Source: Arthrobacter antioxidans (GTDB taxonomy: Bacteria; Actinomycetota; Actinomycetes; Actinomycetales; Micrococcaceae). From it: 64,000 nt of DNA. The position numbers and the translations under genes were made by a program. This document shows positions 60,385-64,000 of the stretch, piece by piece. Below the pieces are notes generated by a model that made no database searches, was not told where the DNA came from, and worked only from the letters and a program-made list of their open reading frames with translations. The stretch's first letter is position 1; each line of letters starts with the position of its first letter. Where the stretch lies: positions 186,001 to 250,000 of the forward strand of contig NZ_CP095501.1 of assembly GCF_023100725.1 (NCBI RefSeq), given 5' to 3'.

Positions 60385-62214
60385 TTGAATTCCATTACTC
60401 GTACCCGGGGGCTGCGGTGCGCGGTAGCGCTGGCCGTGACCGGCGCCGTCGTGCTTGCTCCCGTGAGCGCTCAGGCAACCACGGGCCCCTCGGCGGACGC
60501 GTCGGCCGCGCCGTCGTCCTTCACCTCCTCGCCCAGCGCCGACGGCACCGCCGAACGGCTCGACGACCGCTCGGACCCCGCAGACGCAGCGCGCCGCGAT
60601 CTCAACCAGCAGGCCGTCGGCAAGGTCCTCACCGGAGAGGCGAAGGTCGAGGACCGTAACGGCTCGAAGGCCGTCAAGGTGGCCCCCGGCCAGTGGGCGC
60701 AGTACGGCCTGCAGGACAGCGACCAGATCCTGTCCTTCCTCGTCGACTTCGGCGACAAGGTCGATCCGCGGTTCCCGGCGTCCACCGCCGGTCCCGCGCA
60801 CGGCGCCATCAAGGAACCGGACCGCACGGTGGACAACTCCACCTACTGGACCGACTCCTTCGACCGCCAGCACTACCTCGACATGTTCTTCAGCGAGGAG
60901 GGTGAGTCCCTCAAGAGCGTCTACGGGGAGCTGTCCAGCGGCCGGTACACGGTCGACGGCGACGTCAGCGACTGGGTGACCGTCCCCTACAACTCGGCCA
61001 GCTACGGCGAGACCGAGAGCCAGGCGGACATGACCCGCTTCGTGCAGGACACCGCGAACGCCTGGTACGACTCGCAGGTCGCGGCAGGGAAGACCCCCGC
61101 CGAGATCGACGCCTACCTCGCGACGTTCGACCAGTGGGACCGCTACGACTTCGACAAGGACGGCGACTTCAACGAGGCCGACGGCTACATCGACCACTTC
61201 CAGGCCATCCACGCCGGTGAGGGCGAGGAGGCCGGCGCGGCGTCGTCGGCCATCTGGTCCCACCGCTGGGCCGTGGGCCAGGCGGGCCGCGGGACCGCGG
61301 GCCCGTCCGCGAACCCCTTCGGCGGCATCAAGATCGGCGAATCCGACGTCTGGATCCGCGACTACACCACGGAGCCCGAGAACGGCGGCCTGGGTGTCTT
61401 CGCCCACGAGTACGCCCACGACCTCGGCCTGCCGGACCTGTATGATACCAGCGGCGGCGAGAACGGCACCGGCTTCTGGAGCCTCATGAGCTCCGGCTCG
61501 TGGCTCGGACACGGCGACGGTTCGATCGGCACCACCCCGAACCACATGGGCGCGTGGGAGAAGCTGCAGCTCGGCTGGCTCGACTACGACGTCGCCACGG
61601 CCGGCGAGAAGTCCACCCACAAGATCGGTCCCTCGTTCCACGCCACGAAGGCCCCGCAGGCCGTGGTCGTGTCCCTGCCGAAGGACGCCGCCGGCAAGAA
61701 CCGCTTCTACATCGCGGAGAACCGCGTGTACGCGGGCTACGACGCCACGCTCGCCACCGGCCCGTACAACTTCGGCTGGGGCGTCACCGCGCCGGACACC
61801 GTGGAGCACTACGCCTACCAGGACGGTCTGAGCATCACCTACTGGAACACCGCCCAGAGCAACAACAACACGCGCCAGCACCCGGGCGCAGGCCTGGCCC
61901 TGCCGGTGGATGCCCACCCGAAGGCACTGACGTGGTCCGACGGCACGATCGTCCGCAACCGCATCCAGAGCTTCGACGCCACATTCGGCAAGCAGGCCAC
62001 CGATGCGCTCAGCCTGCACCGCGAGACGGCGGCAGGCGTCACCACGCTCACCGCCCCGTCGCGGCCCGGTGTCGCCGTCTTCGACGACACCAACCCGAAC
62101 GCCTACTACGACGCCACGAACCCGCAGGGTTCCGTCGTCGTCGCCGGCACGGGGACGAAGATCGAGGTGGTCCAGTCCAACTCGACGGGCATGCTGACCC
62201 TCCAGGTCCGCTAG
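60385..62214 (+). CDS. Secreted M6 family metalloprotease (immune inhibitor A-like)
   Basis: A 609-residue secreted zinc protease. A signal peptide (to about residue 32) is followed by a Ser/Ala/Asp-rich propeptide region and the M6 catalytic domain, with the zinc site HEYAH at 341-345 in FAHEYAHDLGLPDLYDT. FWSLMSSGSW is a further family motif. It is shorter than Bacillus InhA and lacks the PKD or MAM tail, ending in a short beta-rich region. TTG start with TAGGAGA. A strong terminator follows. Confidence 0.92.
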   Translation: MNSITRTRGLRCAVALAVTGAVVLAPVSAQATTGPSADASAAPSSFTSSPSADGTAERLDDRSDPADAARRDLNQQAVGKVLTGEAKVEDRNGSKAVKVAPGQWAQYGLQDSDQILSFLVDFGDKVDPRFPASTAGPAHGAIKEPDRTVDNSTYWTDSFDRQHYLDMFFSEEGESLKSVYGELSSGRYTVDGDVSDWVTVPYNSASYGETESQADMTRFVQDTANAWYDSQVAAGKTPAEIDAYLATFDQWDRYDFDKDGDFNEADGYIDHFQAIHAGEGEEAGAASSAIWSHRWAVGQAGRGTAGPSANPFGGIKIGESDVWIRDYTTEPENGGLGVFAHEYAHDLGLPDLYDTSGGENGTGFWSLMSSGSWLGHGDGSIGTTPNHMGAWEKLQLGWLDYDVATAGEKSTHKIGPSFHATKAPQAVVVSLPKDAAGKNRFYIAENRVYAGYDATLATGPYNFGWGVTAPDTVEHYAYQDGLSITYWNTAQSNNNTRQHPGAGLALPVDAHPKALTWSDGTIVRNRIQSFDATFGKQATDALSLHRETAAGVTTLTAPSRPGVAVFDDTNPNAYYDATNPQGSVVVAGTGTKIEVVQSNSTGMLTLQVR

Positions 62215-62230
62215 CTTCGAGGGTTGACCG

Positions 62231-62268
62231 ACAGCAGGAGCCGGGAGGTCACTCCCGGCTCCTGCTGT
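62231..62268. terminator. Strong hairpin terminator
   Basis: A perfect 16-bp stem (62231-62246 with 62253-62268) with 6-base loop, 16 bases after the protease stop. Confidence 0.85.
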
Positions 62269-62357
62269 CCCTATGCAGGGTGCCCGCAGGCATCCACCTG
62301 AATGCGAGGCCGTACTTCAGCGGCGCCGTCGGTCCGGTGCTGGTCGGGTGATGCCGG

Positions 62358-63107
62358 TCAGTGCGTGCCGCGTCGCCGCCGTGGCTGGGCCACGAAGGCG
62401 ATCGCGAGGGCGAGGAGCAGGGCGACGATGCTCAGGATCCCGGCGACCGTGTACCGGAGCGATGTGCCCTCGGCGGGCTGCTGGAGGGCTTCGGCCTGCT
62501 CCGCCTGATCCACCTTGTCGATCCGCACCTCGTCGACCGGGGTCGGCACCCGCGAGGGTGCCGCGCCGTTCTCGGCGGGCGCCGGTACAGGCTGCGGCGC
62601 ACGTGGCACCGACCGGTCGACGACGACGGATTCGCCGACGCCGGGCTGCTGCCCCCCGTCCGGAAGGGCGGGGGCCTCGGCCGGGTCCGTCTCCTTGGGT
62701 GTCGCGCCGTCGGCGGGGGAGGCGGGCGTCGTCGGAGCGTCCGCTGCGGGAGGGGCCGGTGACATGTCCGGTGCCGGCTCGGGACTGGTCGTCGGAGTCG
62801 CGGTGGGCTCGGGAGCCGTGGTGCCGGGGGCCGTGTCGATCACGTCCTCGACGGGAGGTGTCACGTCCGCCGGAGGGTCGGTCGGGACCGCAGGTTCGCT
62901 CGGGGACTGCTCGACCGGCGGCGTGGTGGGCGGCGCGGCGGGCGTCGTGCCGGTCATGGCCGGAAGGGGCGACGCGGACGGTGCGGGGGGTGACACCTGA
63001 TCGGACAGCGTAGGGGCCGGAGCAGGGGACGCGTCGGCGGCCGCAGGCCCGGACAGCAGCAGTCCGATGCTGATGGCCAGGGTGGGGAGGGTTGAGGGGG
63101 CGCGCAT
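62358..63107 (-). CDS. Pro/Thr-rich cell-surface protein with C-terminal anchor
   Basis: A 249-residue protein. A signal peptide (ends near AAADASP, about 25) leads to a long Pro/Thr/Ala/Ser-rich low-complexity stalk to about residue 200. A C-terminal membrane helix (AGILSIVALLLALAIAFV) and a basic RRRR tail follow. This is the layout of a wall-spanning anchored protein. There is no LPXTG. No domain is recognised. Function unknown. Confidence 0.75.
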   Translation of the reverse strand: MRAPSTLPTLAISIGLLLSGPAAADASPAPAPTLSDQVSPPAPSASPLPAMTGTTPAAPPTTPPVEQSPSEPAVPTDPPADVTPPVEDVIDTAPGTTAPEPTATPTTSPEPAPDMSPAPPAADAPTTPASPADGATPKETDPAEAPALPDGGQQPGVGESVVVDRSVPRAPQPVPAPAENGAAPSRVPTPVDEVRIDKVDQAEQAEALQQPAEGTSLRYTVAGILSIVALLLALAIAFVAQPRRRRGTH

Positions 63108-63247
63108 GGCGGGGACTTCCGAAAACGGTGGTGCATGGTGGCGGGACGGCCCGTCAGCTTTGCAAGCAGGCTGACTACATCATCAACATTACGCGGCGGG
63201 CATCGGCCATCCCACCGGAATCTTCCGCTGGACAGGTGGCATCGGAC

Positions 63248-63712
63248 TCATTCCGGGCTCTTCCCGGGAGCCGCGGCCTCCACGCCCGACCGGCCGTCGG
63301 AGGCACGGTGCGGAGACTGGAACACCACGAAGCGGTACGCGAGGTAGCGGAACACGTTGCCGAGGAGGACGCCGATGACGTTCCCGGAGATGTTGTCCGC
63401 CAAAGGGCTCCTGAAGCCCAGGACGTAGTGCGAGACGAAGAGGCAGGCCGTCGCGATGCCGAGACCCACCAGGTTGGTCAGCCCGAAGAGGATCGCTTCC
63501 TGGCGCTTCGCCCGGCCCCCGAACCCGCGGAACGTGAAGTGCCTGCTGCCCCACCAGGAGACGCCGGTCGCCAGGGCCACGGAGGACACCTTCGACGAGA
63601 TGGGGCCCATGCCCAGCCCCGAGGAGAGGATGTTGAACACCGCGATGTCCACGATGAAGGCCACGGTCCCGACGGCGGTGAATGAGCCCAGCCGCTTCCA
63701 GGCGTCGCGCAC
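63248..63712 (-). CDS. GtrA family membrane protein
   Basis: A 154-residue protein with four helices: LGSFTAVGTVAFIVDIAVFNIL at the start, a SWWGSRHFTFRG loop, and FRYLAYRFVVFQ in the last helix. These fit GtrA, small proteins linked to movement of lipid-linked sugars for cell-wall polymers. GTG start with GAGGGG upstream. It is transcribed alone here. Its partner glycosyltransferase is not identified. Confidence 0.9.
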   Translation of the reverse strand: MRDAWKRLGSFTAVGTVAFIVDIAVFNILSSGLGMGPISSKVSSVALATGVSWWGSRHFTFRGFGGRAKRQEAILFGLTNLVGLGIATACLFVSHYVLGFRSPLADNISGNVIGVLLGNVFRYLAYRFVVFQSPHRASDGRSGVEAAAPGKSPE

Positions 63713-63879
63713 GAGCCGGTCCCCTCTGTCGATGACGGTTCATTCTAGGCTTTATGTCGCAGAGGCAACCAATGGCTCGCCGAGCCCACGGCCGGCCCGT
63801 GAGGTCAAGGTTGCCGCGGGGCCACTGGTGCGGCGCGGGGCGCTGGCTAGCATGGGGGTTCACCGTCTGGGAGGACACC

Positions 63880-64000
63880 ATGAACGAGACCATGCTTGCC
63901 GGAAGACTCGACGTCGGCACCGGGACCTTCGAGGTCAAGGAAGTTCCCGTGCCCGTGCCGGGGCCGGGCTTCGTGCGCGTGAAGGTCCAGGCCGCCGGCG
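63880..64000 (+). CDS. Zinc-type alcohol dehydrogenase-like protein, N-terminal part
   Basis: The first 40 codons of a gene that runs out of the window: MNETMLAGRLDVGTG and then EVKEVPVPVPGPGFVRVKVQAAG. The FEVKEVPVP..GPG.VRVKV.AAG pattern is the GroES-like N-terminal domain of medium-chain alcohol dehydrogenases and quinone reductases. GAGGACACC precedes the ATG. Substrate and zinc content cannot be seen. Confidence 0.75.
   Translation, partial: MNETMLAGRLDVGTGTFEVKEVPVPVPGPGFVRVKVQAAG

Overview
The window is high-GC actinobacterial chromosome, most likely from Arthrobacter or a close relative in the Micrococcaceae. This rests on the codon use, the DUF4193, DUF3090/SCO1664 and PRC-barrel/DUF2382 genes, GTG/TTG starts, an IdeR/DtxR-type iron box, and a DesA3-type desaturase with its reductase. 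Both ends cut through genes (a GH15 hydrolase on the left, an alcohol dehydrogenase-like gene on the right). I cannot assign a species.

Region by region. 1-8 kb: GH15 hydrolase end, Zn-alcohol dehydrogenase, azlCD exporter, YnfA protein, pta-ackA, and an ArsR/SRPBCC pair with a palindromic operator lying on the regulator start codon. 8-18 kb: a membrane fatty-acid desaturase with its ferredoxin reductase and a divergent PucR regulator, an AlkA glycosylase, SOUL, DUF4193, an esterase, an AEC transporter, a GlxA-like regulator and LtrA. 18-25.5 kb: a PRC-barrel/DUF2382 gene, a VOC protein, an iron-siderophore ABC operon that looks leaderless behind an iron box, and an ECF41-type sigma factor. 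25.6-29.8 kb: a small holin-like membrane protein, a broken helicase-associated gene, then GntR, amidase and PxpA-type genes. 29.8-35.6 kb is the most atypical part. It has lower GC and holds four copies of a promoter-like repeat, a leader with a terminator-like hairpin, two unrecognised genes, an initiator tRNA, debris of a recombinase and a HIRAN gene, and a secreted rhamnogalacturonan lyase behind a LacI-type operator. 35.7-45.3 kb: GYD protein, the SCO1664-DUF3090-phosphatase operon, TerC behind a yybP-ykoY (manganese) riboswitch, two SDR-type genes, an antiporter, a YbdK-type ligase, a lipoprotein and a GAP-family protein. 45.3-55 kb: an LssY-like membrane protein, a CPBP protease, a GyrI-like protein, a divergent GH18 hydrolase and processive GT2 synthase, small hypotheticals and SelO. 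55-64 kb: a YdjM-type membrane protein, LLM oxidoreductase, a second DUF2382 gene sharing a promoter motif with the first, a lipoprotein, class V aminotransferase, a secreted M6 protease, a Pro/Thr-rich anchored protein and GtrA.

How the parts work together. pta-ackA makes acetate and ATP from acetyl-CoA. The desaturase needs electrons from its adjacent reductase. The three iron-transport genes form one uptake system under iron control. The GT2/GH18 pair looks like a synthase-hydrolase module for an extracellular polysaccharide. The best leads for something new are the repeat/attenuator/two-gene unit at 29.8-32 kb, the GT2/GH18 pair, and the shared promoter of the two DUF2382 genes.
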